Shown here piece by piece: positions 10,615 to 19,940 of a stretch of DNA of 64,000 nucleotides. Both the position numbers and the translations under genes were made by a program. Position 1 is the stretch's first letter; each line of letters begins with the position of its first letter. The notes under the pieces are model-generated. The model was not told where the DNA came from. It saw only the letters and a list, made by a program, of their open reading frames with translations, and searched no databases. This DNA is from Novosphingobium sp. CECT 9465 (GTDB lineage Bacteria; Pseudomonadota; Alphaproteobacteria; Sphingomonadales; Sphingomonadaceae), in the NCBI RefSeq assembly GCF_920987055.1, contig NZ_CAKLBX010000001.1, positions 1 through 64,000 on the forward strand, given 5' to 3'.

Positions 10615-10629
10615 TGCGAATACGTTGCA
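10615..10629. promoter_or_regulatory. Possible second Fur-like site before tonB
   Basis: TGCGAATACGTTGCA resembles the palindrome at 8033 but is imperfect. It sits about 45 bases before the tonB start, after the receptor terminator, so tonB may have its own iron-controlled promoter. Confidence 0.35.
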
Positions 10630-10672
10630 AATAGCACTTGCTTTTGCCATCGATTCGCAGTTGGAGTGCGGC

Positions 10673-11428
10673 ATGTTTCTGGAACACGAAACCTTCGTTG
10701 CGGCCCACTGCCATGACGGAATGCCGGAAGAACCGGCGCGTTCCGCCGTGATTGCGCGGGGGCGCGCCCCTTCCGGCGGTCGTTACGGCGAAGGAAAGAC
10801 GACCGGGTTCGGCGGGCTGGCCCTGGCCATCGGCGTTCACCTGCTGCTGGTGCCGGTGCTGCTCAGTCTGGGTTATCAGGCAGCGGCAAAGCAGGAAGAC
10901 ACGTTCGTTGCCGTCAACCTGACGCCGCCTGCCGCGCCGCCGCCAGCTTCGCAGCCCGAAACACCCCGCCAGCAACAGCTCGAAACGAAAATACAGCCGC
11001 CGCCGATCCAGCTTGCCGTACAAGTGCCGCAACCGCTGGTTCTCGCCATTGCCGACGCAGAACCGCAGATCCAGACGGCCTCCATCACGGCCCCCCCTGC
11101 TCCTCCTGCCCCGCCTGCGCCGCCCGCTCCGCCATCGATGGTCAGTTCCGATTCGCTGGGCACACGCATGGTGGCAGGCAGCCCGCCGCGCTATCCGGTG
11201 GAAAGCCGCCGCAACAAGGAACAGGGCACGGTCGAACTCCTGCTGATTCTGGGTATCGACGGCGCAGTGGAAACTATCTCTGTCGCCCGCAGCAGCGGTT
11301 TTGCACGGCTCGATCACGCGGCGCTTTCCGCCGTGCGGCGCTGGCGCTGGCAGCCGACGACCCGCGACGGCGCGCCGGTCAAGGTCAAGGGAATGGTCGA
11401 GATTCCGTTCGTGCTCAAATCCGCCTGA
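10673..11428 (+). CDS. tonB: Energy transducer TonB
   Basis: Links the inner-membrane ExbB/ExbD motor to outer-membrane receptors. 251 residues: an unusually long cytoplasmic N-terminus of about 45 residues, one TM helix about 47-67, a Pro-rich periplasmic spacer about 77-160 that includes repeated A-P-P units, and a C-terminal TonB domain with P-P-R-Y-P-V-E-S-R-R, G-T-V-E-L-L-L and A-V-R-R-W-R-W-Q-P. Start has a GGAG site. No exbB or exbD in the window. Placed between the siderophore receptor and piuC, so it probably serves that receptor. Confidence 0.93.
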   Translation: MFLEHETFVAAHCHDGMPEEPARSAVIARGRAPSGGRYGEGKTTGFGGLALAIGVHLLLVPVLLSLGYQAAAKQEDTFVAVNLTPPAAPPPASQPETPRQQQLETKIQPPPIQLAVQVPQPLVLAIADAEPQIQTASITAPPAPPAPPAPPAPPSMVSSDSLGTRMVAGSPPRYPVESRRNKEQGTVELLLILGIDGAVETISVARSSGFARLDHAALSAVRRWRWQPTTRDGAPVKVKGMVEIPFVLKSA

Positions 11429-11437
11429 CCGCTTCGG

Positions 11438-12121
11438 ATGCTGTTGCAAATCCCTGCTTTGATGGACTTGCAAGAGGTCCGCTCCTTGCGCGCCATCATC
11501 GATGCCGGTGACTGGACCGATGGCAATGCCACGTCCGGTCATCAGGCCAGGCTGGTGAAGCACAACCTGCAATTGCCCGAAGATTGCGAAGCCGCGCGTC
11601 GGGGCGCGCAGATCGTGCTGGGCTGCCTGTCGCGCAACCCGCTGTTCATTGCCGCTGCCTTGCCGCACCGGATATATCCGCCGATGTTCAACAGCTATTC
11701 CGGCGGCCAGACTTATGGCCTGCATGTCGACAACGCCGTGCGCGTCCGGGCGGGCACGGACTGGCGCGTCCGGTCAGACCTGTCGATGACCGTATTCCTC
11801 GAAAACCCCGAAGATTACGACGGTGGCGAACTGACCGTGGAGACCCGCTTCGGGGTGCAGACGGTCAAGCTGGCGGCAGGTGATGCGGTGCTTTATCCGT
11901 CATCCTCGCTGCACATGGTGCAGCCGGTAACGCGCGGACGCCGCGTGGCGAGCTTCTTCTGGATCCAGTCGATGGTGCGCGACGAAGGGGCGCGGAACAG
12001 CCTGCTTGATCTGGACCAGTCGATCCAGACGCTGGCGTCCAGGGTCGGGCAGGACGATCCTTCGATCGTCCGCCTGACCGGGGTTTACCACAACCTGCTG
12101 CGCCACTGGACGGAATGCTGA
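11438..12121 (+). CDS. piuC: PKHD-type Fe(II)/2-oxoglutarate hydroxylase (PiuC family)
   Basis: 227 residues. Iron ligands of the 2-oxoglutarate dioxygenase fold are visible: H96-x-D98 in Y-G-L-H-V-D-N, H159 in S-S-L-H, and R169 for 2-oxoglutarate. PiuC-type genes commonly sit beside siderophore receptors; their substrate is not established, and a role in siderophore handling is inferred from context. Ten bases after tonB, so co-transcribed. Confidence 0.9.
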   Translation: MLLQIPALMDLQEVRSLRAIIDAGDWTDGNATSGHQARLVKHNLQLPEDCEAARRGAQIVLGCLSRNPLFIAAALPHRIYPPMFNSYSGGQTYGLHVDNAVRVRAGTDWRVRSDLSMTVFLENPEDYDGGELTVETRFGVQTVKLAAGDAVLYPSSSLHMVQPVTRGRRVASFFWIQSMVRDEGARNSLLDLDQSIQTLASRVGQDDPSIVRLTGVYHNLLRHWTEC

Positions 12122-12191
12122 TGCAGGGGGATTTCACCGAACATTAACCTTGAACGTGCAGTCCGGTGCGCAACAGGGTACAGGACGGGAC

Positions 12192-13757
12192 GTGTTCACA
12201 CCTCAAGACCAGATGATGGCCTTTGCCGGTCCAGGCGGCGCGCAGCGCTTCGGCCTGCGAACAGCACCCCTGCGCGCGCCTGTTGCACCCTCACGGCCAG
12301 GCCTGCGCCTTCCCGGTATTGCACCGCGCTGGGCCGGTATCGCGCTACATTGGAATGCCGTCCGCACCGGGATCGAGCGCTGGTTTGCCAAACGCGATCT
12401 GGTGCCCGATCTGGCCGAGGACATCGGCAGCGCGCGATGGTTTCGCGGCTTCGGCACGATGCTCGCGCTTGGCGCGGCCGCGGTTCTCCTGTGGCCCAGC
12501 TTCGCGCCACTCAGCGCTGCGCCGACGACCGTGCTCGACGACGCCGCGCGCGATGAATTGCGTGTCCAGGGATTGCGCCCGCTGGCTTTCGGCGCCGACA
12601 ACGGCCGCCACATGATTGCGACCGCAGCGGTGATTCCGCTCGCTACCGCGCCGGAGCGACCAAGTATCGATCTTGCCGCCACGCTTGGCACGGGCGACAG
12701 TTTCCCGCGCATGCTGCAGCGGGCGGGGCTTGCCAGTGCAGACATCGTCCGCGTGCTCGATCTGGTTACCACACAGGTAAAACCCGGCGCGATTGCAGCC
12801 GGCACACGCTTCGCGATCCGGCTTGGTGCGCGCACGTCGCCCGCCCAGCCACGCCCGCTGGAGCAGCTTTCGTTCCGTCCCCGCTTCGATCTTGCGCTGG
12901 ATATCCGTCGCAGTGGCGGCGGACTGACGCTGGCTTCCAATGCCATCGCCGTCGCTACAGCACCCATGCGCGTTCGCGGCATCGTGGGTGGCAGCCTCTA
13001 TCGCTCGGCCCGCGCGGCTGGCGCGCCACCTTCCACCGTGCAGGACTATCTGCGCGCAATCGACCAGCACATGGCGTTCGAGGAGATCGCGCCGGGCGAT
13101 GAATTCGATCTCGTCTATTCCAACCGCCGCGCCACCACGGGCGAACAGCAACCGGGCGACCTTGTTTATGCGGGCATCGTGCGCGCGGGCAAGCCTGTGC
13201 TGCAATTGCTGCGCTGGGGCAGCGACGGCGCATTCTATTCGCCGCAGGGCATGGCGCAGGGCGCGCAGGAGACCAGCGGAGCCTTCGGCGCGCCGGTCAA
13301 CGGGCGGATCACATCGAACTATGGCGCGCGCCGCCATCCGATCCTTGGCTATATGCGGATGCATGCGGGCGTCGATTTCGGCGCAGGCTGGGGCGCACCG
13401 ATCTATGCGACCACGGATGGGCGCGTGTCATTTGCCGGATGGCATGGCGGCCATGGCAATTACGTGCGGCTGGATCATGGCGGCGGCATCGGCACCGGAT
13501 ACGGGCACATGAGCCGGATTGCGGTCAGCCCCGGCATGGCGGTGCGGCGCGGGCAGGTGATCGGCTATGTCGGCTCGACCGGGCTTTCGACCGGCCCGCA
13601 TCTGCATTACGAGATGTATCGCAATGGCCAGACGGTGAACCCGCTGTCGATTGGGGCGATCACCCGCCGCGCTGAAGTCGATCCCGTACAACTGGCAGCG
13701 TTCCGTTCGAAGCTTGCGCAGATTACGGCACTCAAGGCCAATACCGCGATCCGGTGA
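12192..13757 (+). CDS. M23-family murein endopeptidase
   Basis: About 521 residues. Cytoplasmic N-terminus of about 90 residues, one TM helix (L-A-L-G-A-A-A-V-L-L-W-P), a periplasmic middle region like MepM-type peptidases, and a C-terminal LytM domain with intact zinc ligands: H-A-G-V-D-F and H-L-H-Y-E. It should cut peptide cross-links in peptidoglycan. GTG at 12192 is preferred because AGGACGGG precedes it; TTG 12150 and ATG 12213 are alternatives. Same strand as hemB, which starts 36 bases later. Confidence 0.9.
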   Translation: MFTPQDQMMAFAGPGGAQRFGLRTAPLRAPVAPSRPGLRLPGIAPRWAGIALHWNAVRTGIERWFAKRDLVPDLAEDIGSARWFRGFGTMLALGAAAVLLWPSFAPLSAAPTTVLDDAARDELRVQGLRPLAFGADNGRHMIATAAVIPLATAPERPSIDLAATLGTGDSFPRMLQRAGLASADIVRVLDLVTTQVKPGAIAAGTRFAIRLGARTSPAQPRPLEQLSFRPRFDLALDIRRSGGGLTLASNAIAVATAPMRVRGIVGGSLYRSARAAGAPPSTVQDYLRAIDQHMAFEEIAPGDEFDLVYSNRRATTGEQQPGDLVYAGIVRAGKPVLQLLRWGSDGAFYSPQGMAQGAQETSGAFGAPVNGRITSNYGARRHPILGYMRMHAGVDFGAGWGAPIYATTDGRVSFAGWHGGHGNYVRLDHGGGIGTGYGHMSRIAVSPGMAVRRGQVIGYVGSTGLSTGPHLHYEMYRNGQTVNPLSIGAITRRAEVDPVQLAAFRSKLAQITALKANTAIR

Positions 13758-13793
13758 TTGCGAGTGCGGTTTGCAGGCGCTAGGCCATCGGTC

Positions 13794-14786
13794 ATGTCCA
13801 GCTTTCCCCATACCCGCCTGCGCCGCACCCGTTCCACGTCGTGGAGCCGGGCGATGCACCGCGAAGTGCTCGTTACGCCCGCAGACCTGATCTGGCCGCT
13901 GTTCGTCACCGAAGGGCAAGGCGTCGAAGACCCCATCGCCTCGTTGCCGGGCGTCTCGCGCTGGTCGGTCGATGGCATCGTCGCCCGCGCGAAAGAAGCG
14001 GTATCGCTTGGCATTCCTTGCCTGGCGCTGTTTCCCAATACCCAGGCCGACCGTCGCAGTACGGATGGAGCCGAAGCGCTCAATCCCGATAACCTGATGT
14101 GCCGCGCCATCCGCGCGATCAAGCAGGCCTGCGGCGATGACATCGGGGTGCTGACCGATGTTGCGCTCGATCCCTATACCAGCCACGGGCAGGATGGGCT
14201 GATCGACGAAGCGGGCTATGTGCTGAACGATGCCACGGTCGAAGTGCTGGTCGGCCAGAGCCTGAATCAGGCCGCCGCCGGGGCGGACATCATCGCCCCG
14301 TCCGACATGATGGACGGTCGCATTGCGGCGATCCGCGAGGCGCTGGAGGGTGAGGGCCACGTCAACGTCCAGATCATGGCCTATGCCGCCAAATATGCCT
14401 CGGCATTCTATGGCCCGTTCCGCGACGCAGTGGGATCACGCGGGTTGCTGAAAGGCGACAAGAAGACCTACCAGATGGACCCTGCCAACGCCGAAGAAGC
14501 GCTGCGCGAGGTCGAGATGGACCTGGCCGAGGGCGCTGACAGCGTGATGGTCAAGCCGGGCCTGCCATACCTCGATATCGCGATACGGGTGAAGCAGGCG
14601 TTCGGGGTGCCGGTATTCGCCTATCAGGTAAGCGGCGAATACGCGATGATCGAAGCAGCGGTGGCGGCGGGTGCGGCGGATCGCGATGCCATGGTGCTGG
14701 AAACGCTGGTGGCATTCAAGCGCGCGGGCTGTTCGGGTGTGCTCACATACCATGCCGCGCATGCCGCCCGCCTGCTGGGCGCGTGA
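13794..14786 (+). CDS. hemB: Delta-aminolevulinic acid dehydratase (porphobilinogen synthase)
   Basis: Condenses two 5-aminolevulinate molecules into porphobilinogen for haem. 330 residues. Schiff-base lysines are visible at K200 (A-Y-A-A-K-Y) and K254 (V-M-V-K-P-G). The metal loop at about 122-135 reads D-V-A-L-D-P-Y-T-S-H-G-Q-D-G: it lacks the cysteines of the zinc enzymes and so belongs to the Mg-type class. Start at ATG 13794 gives the normal length. Confidence 0.96.
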   Translation: MSSFPHTRLRRTRSTSWSRAMHREVLVTPADLIWPLFVTEGQGVEDPIASLPGVSRWSVDGIVARAKEAVSLGIPCLALFPNTQADRRSTDGAEALNPDNLMCRAIRAIKQACGDDIGVLTDVALDPYTSHGQDGLIDEAGYVLNDATVEVLVGQSLNQAAAGADIIAPSDMMDGRIAAIREALEGEGHVNVQIMAYAAKYASAFYGPFRDAVGSRGLLKGDKKTYQMDPANAEEALREVEMDLAEGADSVMVKPGLPYLDIAIRVKQAFGVPVFAYQVSGEYAMIEAAVAAGAADRDAMVLETLVAFKRAGCSGVLTYHAAHAARLLGA

Positions 14787-14797
14787 GGACGAATCGC

Positions 14798-15361
14798 ATG
14801 CATCCTGATGTTTCGATCATCACGTTGAACGGCAAGGCTCCGCGCATTCACGAATCCGCGTTCATCGCGCCGGGGTGCCGGATCATCGGCGATGTCGAGA
14901 TCGGGCCGGACGTTTCCATCTGGTATAACTGCGTGATCCGGGCTGATGTGAACTTCATCCGTATCGGCGCGCGCAGCAATGTGCAGGATGGGTCGGTCAT
15001 TCATTGCGACAGCGCCAATCCAAAGCATCCGGCGGGCTTTCCCACGATTCTGGGTGAGGACGTGCTGGTGGGCCATCTGGCGATGGTGCACGGCTGCGTG
15101 ATCGAGGATCGCGGCTTCATCGGTCTTGGTGCCATCGTGATGAGCGGCGCCGTGATCGAGAGCGACGGCATGCTGGCGGCGGGTGCAATGCTGACCAGCG
15201 GAAAGCGCATCGGCGCGCGCCAGTTGTGGGGCGGGCGCCCTGCGGCCTACATGCGGGACCTGACCGATGCTGCACTGGAAGACATGCAGCAAGGTGTGCA
15301 GCATTACGTGCACAACGGGCGCGCGCACAAGGCGGCGGTTCTTGGCGCGCCCGAAGCCTGA
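14798..15361 (+). CDS. Gamma-carbonic anhydrase family protein
   Basis: 187 residues forming a left-handed beta-helix of hexapeptide repeats, e.g. I-G-P-D-V-S-I-W-Y-N and I-R-A-D-V-N-F-I-R-I-G. The zinc histidines are in S-V-I-H-C-D and in L-V-G-H-L-A-M-V-H-G. Members hydrate CO2 or are inactive structural homologues; activity here is not proven. ATG 14798 has AGGA eight bases upstream, 11 bases after hemB, so co-transcription is likely. Confidence 0.9.
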   Translation: MHPDVSIITLNGKAPRIHESAFIAPGCRIIGDVEIGPDVSIWYNCVIRADVNFIRIGARSNVQDGSVIHCDSANPKHPAGFPTILGEDVLVGHLAMVHGCVIEDRGFIGLGAIVMSGAVIESDGMLAAGAMLTSGKRIGARQLWGGRPAAYMRDLTDAALEDMQQGVQHYVHNGRAHKAAVLGAPEA

Positions 15362-15371
15362 TCTTCCTGCC

Positions 15372-15629
15372 GTGGCAGAATTGCGCGCGCTGATCGATCG
15401 CGATGGGCGGCTGGCGGTGCGGGTAACGCCCGGCGCGCGCAGCGAGGGTGTCGATATCGTCGATGGACGTGTGCTGGTGAAAGTGCGGTCGAAGCCGGAA
15501 GATGGCAAGGCAAGCGCTGCCGTTCTTGGGCTTCTGGCACAGGCGCTCGGCGTCGCGCCATCGAAAGTGGAAATGTTGCGCGGCGCAACTTCGCGCGAAA
15601 AGCTGTTCAGGATTCCGCCGGGAGCCTGA
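15372..15629 (+). CDS. DUF167 (YggU-like) family protein
   Basis: 85 residues. Conserved family core: R-V-T-P-G-A-R-S-E-G and V-R-S-K-P-E-D-G-K-A-S-A-A-V, ending with G-A-T-S-R-E-K. Function not established. GTG at 15372 is the likely start, though its ribosome binding site is weak. Follows the carbonic anhydrase gene by 10 bases and overlaps the convergent YoaK gene by 23 bases. Confidence 0.85.
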   Translation: MAELRALIDRDGRLAVRVTPGARSEGVDIVDGRVLVKVRSKPEDGKASAAVLGLLAQALGVAPSKVEMLRGATSREKLFRIPPGA

Positions 15630-16245
15630 AGGCGACCGCGATCATTGCTGCACAATATGCCGCTGCCAGCCACAGGCAGCCCATGGGCAGGCGGTCTTGC
15701 AGGAACGCGCCCATTATCGCACCGGCCAACAATCCACCCCATAATCCCGCCCATGATGTCCAGCCGCTGTTGGGCTGGCCTGCCAATGCGTTGGCAAGAC
15801 CCTGTCCCAGCTTGACCAGTGCGCCGGTCATATAAGTCAGCCCGACGGTTACTTCACCGCCACGCTGGAAGGTGTTGTTGAGCGCGCCCATCGCCACGAC
15901 CATGCCGCCGAGCATCAGGATCGGCAGGCCAAGCAAGCGTCCGGTTGCTGCGGCCAGCAGCATCAGCGCCACCAATGCCAGAACCGCGGGCTTGCGCCAA
16001 GGACCGGCCCCGCGCGAAAGCAGCGCGCCGCCCGTAACGCCGCAAAGAAACCCTGCGATGAGCACCGCGGGCATCATCGCTCGGACAGGGTCGGTGCCGA
16101 GCGAGACGCCGAGCCGTGTCGAATTGCCCGACATGAACGACACGAAATAGCCGTCCGCTGACAGGAACCCGACCGCATCGACGAATCCGGCGAGCGCCGC
16201 CAGCGCGATGGCAAAGCGGCGGCGCTGGCGGTCGTAGTGGATCAT
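15607..16245 (-). CDS. YoaK family (DUF1275) membrane protein
   Basis: 212 residues, about six TM helices. Family signatures: G-F-V-D-A-V-G-F at about residues 20-27, F-V-S-F-M-S-G-N-S-T near 34-43 and T-Y-M-T-G-A-L-V-K-L-G. Function unknown for the family; a transport role is only suggested. Confidence 0.88.
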   Translation of the reverse strand: MIHYDRQRRRFAIALAALAGFVDAVGFLSADGYFVSFMSGNSTRLGVSLGTDPVRAMMPAVLIAGFLCGVTGGALLSRGAGPWRKPAVLALVALMLLAAATGRLLGLPILMLGGMVVAMGALNNTFQRGGEVTVGLTYMTGALVKLGQGLANALAGQPNSGWTSWAGLWGGLLAGAIMGAFLQDRLPMGCLWLAAAYCAAMIAVAFRLPAES

Positions 16246-16332
16246 GCGAAAAGGATTACCCGATGCAGATCAGATACCAAACGCAATATCCGTTCGTATC
16301 CGGCCAAGCGCAGGGACCGCGAAGGCGCAGTA

Positions 16333-16737
16333 TCAATCCCGCGCCATGCCCCTGGCCATTTGCACCAGCACATCGGACAGCGCCTTGGCGATTTCTGCAT
16401 CGGCCGGGGCCACATCGGCAATCGCGCGTTGCATGGCATCGGCCCACTGGCGGGCGGTTTCGCGCGTGATCGGGAAGGGCTTGTGCATCGACATCATGCA
16501 CTTGCCAGGATTTGCATCGAACCACTGGCGCGGGCCGCCTGCCCATCCGGCAAGGAAATTCGGCAGCGATTCGCGCATCGGCGAAAGATCCGGCGCGTGC
16601 ATCGCCCGCAATGCCGCATACGACGCGTCCTGATCCATCAGATCATAGAAACGGTCCGTGATCTGGCGCAGGATGGCAATCCCGCCAATGCGTTCATATG
16701 GCGAGGCAGCAGGCGCTTCGGCAGTATCGGTAGTCAA
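16333..16737 (-). CDS. Group II truncated haemoglobin-like protein
   Basis: 134 residues. The family order is visible: Y-E-R-I-G-G, F-Y-D-L-M, D-L-S-P-M-R-E-S-L-P-N-F-L-A-G-W, G-G-P, and the proximal haem ligand H85 in M-S-M-H-K-P-F-P-I. It binds haem and O2 or NO. The start is TTG with GGAG upstream; no ATG is in frame nearby. Stands alone. Confidence 0.87.
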   Translation of the reverse strand: MTTDTAEAPAASPYERIGGIAILRQITDRFYDLMDQDASYAALRAMHAPDLSPMRESLPNFLAGWAGGPRQWFDANPGKCMMSMHKPFPITRETARQWADAMQRAIADVAPADAEIAKALSDVLVQMARGMARD

Positions 16738-16808
16738 GGCATTGCTCCGGCGGTGGGATCGGGAGCCTTGTGCCTAGACGCGAATCAGGCGAGATGATTT
16801 GACCCCGG

Positions 16809-16997
16809 TCAATCCCGCCCCGGCACCGCCTTTGCAGCCAGTGCGGTCGCAATTCCGCCGCACACTGCGCCGATGGCGATATTGGTTACGACAGCATCCC
16901 ACTGCCTGTAGCGCGTCCATTCGCTGCCCGTGCGGATCGATGTCCATGCCAGTTTGCCCAGTAACGCCGCGGGCAAGGCGAGGATGAGGTTGCCCAT
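16809..16997 (-). CDS. Small membrane protein of unknown function
   Basis: 62 residues with two hydrophobic segments: about 3-16 (N-L-I-L-A-L-P-A-A-L-L-G) and about 36-56 (A-V-V-T-N-I-A-I-G-A-V-C-G-G-I-A-T-A-L-A). A strong GGGAGAG site precedes the ATG, which supports translation. No family recognised. Confidence 0.6.
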   Translation of the reverse strand: MGNLILALPAALLGKLAWTSIRTGSEWTRYRQWDAVVTNIAIGAVCGGIATALAAKAVPGRD

Positions 16998-17054
16998 TGT
17001 CGTTCTCTCCCTGCAATTTACCGCATAACCTTTGCCATCGGCCAGCGGTTCCCG

Positions 17055-18650
17055 TCAGGGCACGACAAGCGCTTTCAATGTTTCAAGCCGGTCTGCCTCG
17101 TGCGCGGGTTTGTCTGCGCGAATGCGGCTGATCCGGGGAAAGCGCATGGCTACGCCAGATTTGTGGCGCTTGCTGGCATGGACCGAATCGAACGCGACTT
17201 CGAGCACCAGCGACTTGTCCGTCTCGCGCACCGGGCCAAACCTGGCCACGGTGTTCTGCCGAACGTGCCGGTCGAGCCATTTCAGTTCTTCGTCAGTGAA
17301 GCCGAAATAGGCCTTGCCCACCGGCAGCAGTTCCGCACCCTCATCGGGATCGCCGTTCCAGCAGCCGAAGGTGAAATCCGAATAGAACGACGAGCGTTTG
17401 CCTGACCCGCGTTGTGCATACATCAACACGCAATCGATCAGCAGCGGATCGCGCTTCCACTTGTACCACAGTCCGGTCCGTCTGCCCGCCACATAAGGAC
17501 TGTCGCGCCGCTTCAGCATCACGCCCTCAATGGCATCGTCGCGCGCGCGGGCACGGATTTCGGCAAGCTGCTCGAAATCCCGCGCCTCGATCACCTGGGA
17601 AAGGTCGAACCGCTCTGGATCAAGCTGCGGCACCAGAGCTTCCAGCCGGGTGCGGCGCTGCTCCCACGCCCATTCGCGCACATCCTCGGCGCCATCGATC
17701 AGCACGTCGTAGAGGCGGACGAACGCCGGAAAATCGCGGAGCATGGCCTTTGATACGGTCTTGCGTCCCAGCCGCTGCTGCAATGCGTTGAAACTGGCTG
17801 CCCCACCCTCCTCGCCACCTTGATGCATGCCGCGTACCAGCAGTTCGCCATCGAGCACACCGGGCGCGGTCATCGCGGCGGTCACTTCCGGGAAGGTGGC
17901 GGAAATGTCGTCGCCGCTGCGGGAATAGACCCGCGTTTCGCCCGCCACATGGACGATCTGCACACGGATGCCGTCCCACTTCCATTCCGCAGCATAGTCG
18001 GCAAGATCCACACTTGCCGCCTCCAGCGGGTGCGCCAGCATGAACGGTCGGAACAGCGGCAGAAGATCGGTGCGCGGCGGCGGCGCATCATTTGCTGCCC
18101 ATGCGAACAGCGGCAGGTAGGGCGGCGATTGCCCGTGCCAGTACTCCTCCACATCCTCCACGCGGACGCCAAACGCCTGTGCGAACGCCACTTTGGCAAG
18201 GCGCGCGGAAATGCCGATACGCATCGCTCCTGTCGCCAGCTTGAGCAACGCGTAACGGCCGTTGACGTCGAGCCGGTCGAGCAATTCGCCGAGAATGCCC
18301 GGTGCGGTGGCGCGAGTGGTGGCGTGCAGGGTTTCGACCACCTCGGCCACCGTGGGGGCTGGAAGCGTTGCGCCCAGCGGTTCCGGCCAGAGCAGGCTGG
18401 CGGTTTCGGCTGTATCGCCCACGTAATCGCGGCTCAACGTCCACAGCACCGGATCGACGCGCGCGGCCATCAGTGCGCGGATGGTGCCGGCCTTGACGGC
18501 GGGGAAGTCCAGTCCATCGGTCAGCGCCGCCAGTGCCCAGCCCCGGTCCGGGTCAGGCGTATCGCGCAGATAGGTGGCCAGCAGCGCGAGCTTGGCGTTG
18601 CGTGAAGGCGTGAGCACGAGCGCATCGAGCAGGGCGGCAAAGCGCTTCAT
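17055..18650 (-). CDS. ATP-dependent DNA ligase (DNA-repair type)
   Basis: 531 residues. N-terminal DNA-binding domain about 1-200, adenylation domain with active lysine near residue 225 in E-W-K-W-D-G-I-R, then V-Y-S-R-S-G-D-D, L-D-G-E-L, E-G-V-M-L-K-R and a C-terminal OB domain beginning near W-Y-K-W-K. This is the bacterial ATP ligase that travels with a metallo-beta-lactamase exonuclease; the exonuclease lies upstream, 108 bases away on the same strand. The Lhr-like helicase and phosphoesterase often found with them are not in the window. Confidence 0.92.
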   Translation of the reverse strand: MKRFAALLDALVLTPSRNAKLALLATYLRDTPDPDRGWALAALTDGLDFPAVKAGTIRALMAARVDPVLWTLSRDYVGDTAETASLLWPEPLGATLPAPTVAEVVETLHATTRATAPGILGELLDRLDVNGRYALLKLATGAMRIGISARLAKVAFAQAFGVRVEDVEEYWHGQSPPYLPLFAWAANDAPPPRTDLLPLFRPFMLAHPLEAASVDLADYAAEWKWDGIRVQIVHVAGETRVYSRSGDDISATFPEVTAAMTAPGVLDGELLVRGMHQGGEEGGAASFNALQQRLGRKTVSKAMLRDFPAFVRLYDVLIDGAEDVREWAWEQRRTRLEALVPQLDPERFDLSQVIEARDFEQLAEIRARARDDAIEGVMLKRRDSPYVAGRRTGLWYKWKRDPLLIDCVLMYAQRGSGKRSSFYSDFTFGCWNGDPDEGAELLPVGKAYFGFTDEELKWLDRHVRQNTVARFGPVRETDKSLVLEVAFDSVHASKRHKSGVAMRFPRISRIRADKPAHEADRLETLKALVVP

Positions 18651-18758
18651 CAGGCGGGCACCCGAAGCGCGCAGCCTTCGACAGGGGGGGTAGGAACCAG
18701 GGACAAGGCCCGCTCATGCCGGGCCTGTCGATGCACCCGCGCTGTCGTGGCCAAAGCC

Positions 18759-19766
18759 TCAATCATCCTCATCTTCATATCCCACCAGCGCCAGCGCCCT
18801 GGCCTTGCGCTGCGTGAGTTCGCACCAGCGCAGCAGGGCCTCCTCGCGGCCATGCGTGATCCACGTTTCGGCGGGTTTCACTTGCGCTATCGTCGCGGTC
18901 AATTCGTCCCAGTCGGCATGATCGGAAATGATCAGCGGCAGTTCGACATTGCGCTGGCGGGCGCGCTGCCGCACCCGCATCCAGCCCGATGCCATGGCGG
19001 TGACGGGGTCGGGCAGGCGACGGCTCCAGCGGTCATTGAGTGCGGACGGCGGGCACACCACGATAGCGTTTTCCAGTGCGCCTTTCGGCACACCCGCCAC
19101 CGCTTTCAGATCGCCAAGGTCGACGCCATGATCTTCGTACAACCGGCACATCCGCTCCATTGCGCCGTGCAGCCAGATCGTGTCGGAGTATCCTGCGGCG
19201 CGCAGTTCAGCGATCACCCGCTGCGCCTTGCCCAGCGCATAGGCCCCTACCAGAACGCAGCGTCCCGCATCGTTCTCGCGCGCAGCAAGCAGTTTGGCCA
19301 TTTCTTCGGCAATCGGCGGATGCCTGAATACGGGAAGGCCAAATGTCGCCTCGGTCACGAATACATCGCAGGGCGTCACTTCGAACGGCGGGCAGGTGGG
19401 GTCCGCTCGGCGCTTGTAATCGCCGGTCACGATCACGCGCTCACCGGCGTGTTCGAGCAGGATCTGCGCGGAGCCGAGGACGTGGCCTGCGGGGACATAG
19501 GTGGCGCACACCCCGCCTTTCAGCGTAACCGTCTCGCCATAGGCCACGGGCTGCGCGCCCGATTCCTGTACACCATAGCGCAGCGCCATGATCGCCAGCG
19601 TTTCGGGCGTGGCGACGGTGAGGCCGTGTCCACCGCGCGCGTGATCGGCGTGGCCGTGAGTGACCAGCGCGGTGTCCACCGGGCTCGCCGGATCGATCCA
19701 CGCGTCGGCAGGGACAACGTGAAGCCCGAAGGGTTCGGGTTTCAGCCAGGAGAAGGGCGGTGCCAT
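18759..19766 (-). CDS. Ligase-associated metallo-beta-lactamase exonuclease
   Basis: About 335 residues. Metal motif H37-x-H39-x-D41-H42 in V-T-H-G-H-A-D-H; later ligands in G-H-V-L-G-S-A, T-G-D-Y-K and I-S-D-H-A-D-W. These proteins process DNA ends for repair with the neighbouring ATP-dependent ligase. Start at MAPPF is chosen because homologues begin about there; an upstream in-frame extension to 19880 has no family features. First gene of a two-gene unit with the ligase. Confidence 0.9.
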   Translation of the reverse strand: MAPPFSWLKPEPFGLHVVPADAWIDPASPVDTALVTHGHADHARGGHGLTVATPETLAIMALRYGVQESGAQPVAYGETVTLKGGVCATYVPAGHVLGSAQILLEHAGERVIVTGDYKRRADPTCPPFEVTPCDVFVTEATFGLPVFRHPPIAEEMAKLLAARENDAGRCVLVGAYALGKAQRVIAELRAAGYSDTIWLHGAMERMCRLYEDHGVDLGDLKAVAGVPKGALENAIVVCPPSALNDRWSRRLPDPVTAMASGWMRVRQRARQRNVELPLIISDHADWDELTATIAQVKPAETWITHGREEALLRWCELTQRKARALALVGYEDEDD

Positions 19767-19940
19767 CGTTCGGACAATGGCCGGATGCCCTGCGCGGTTC
19801 CAGTGCCCTTCATGCCGTGAAGTTGCGCGGCGCAACTTTGGTCGCCACAATAAATAGGCGGTTGTGTCGCTTGCAACCACGGGCGCAGCACACCCTCCCC
19901 GCTGCGACTAATTTCGCCTGACGGCTCAATAAGTCTCGCT

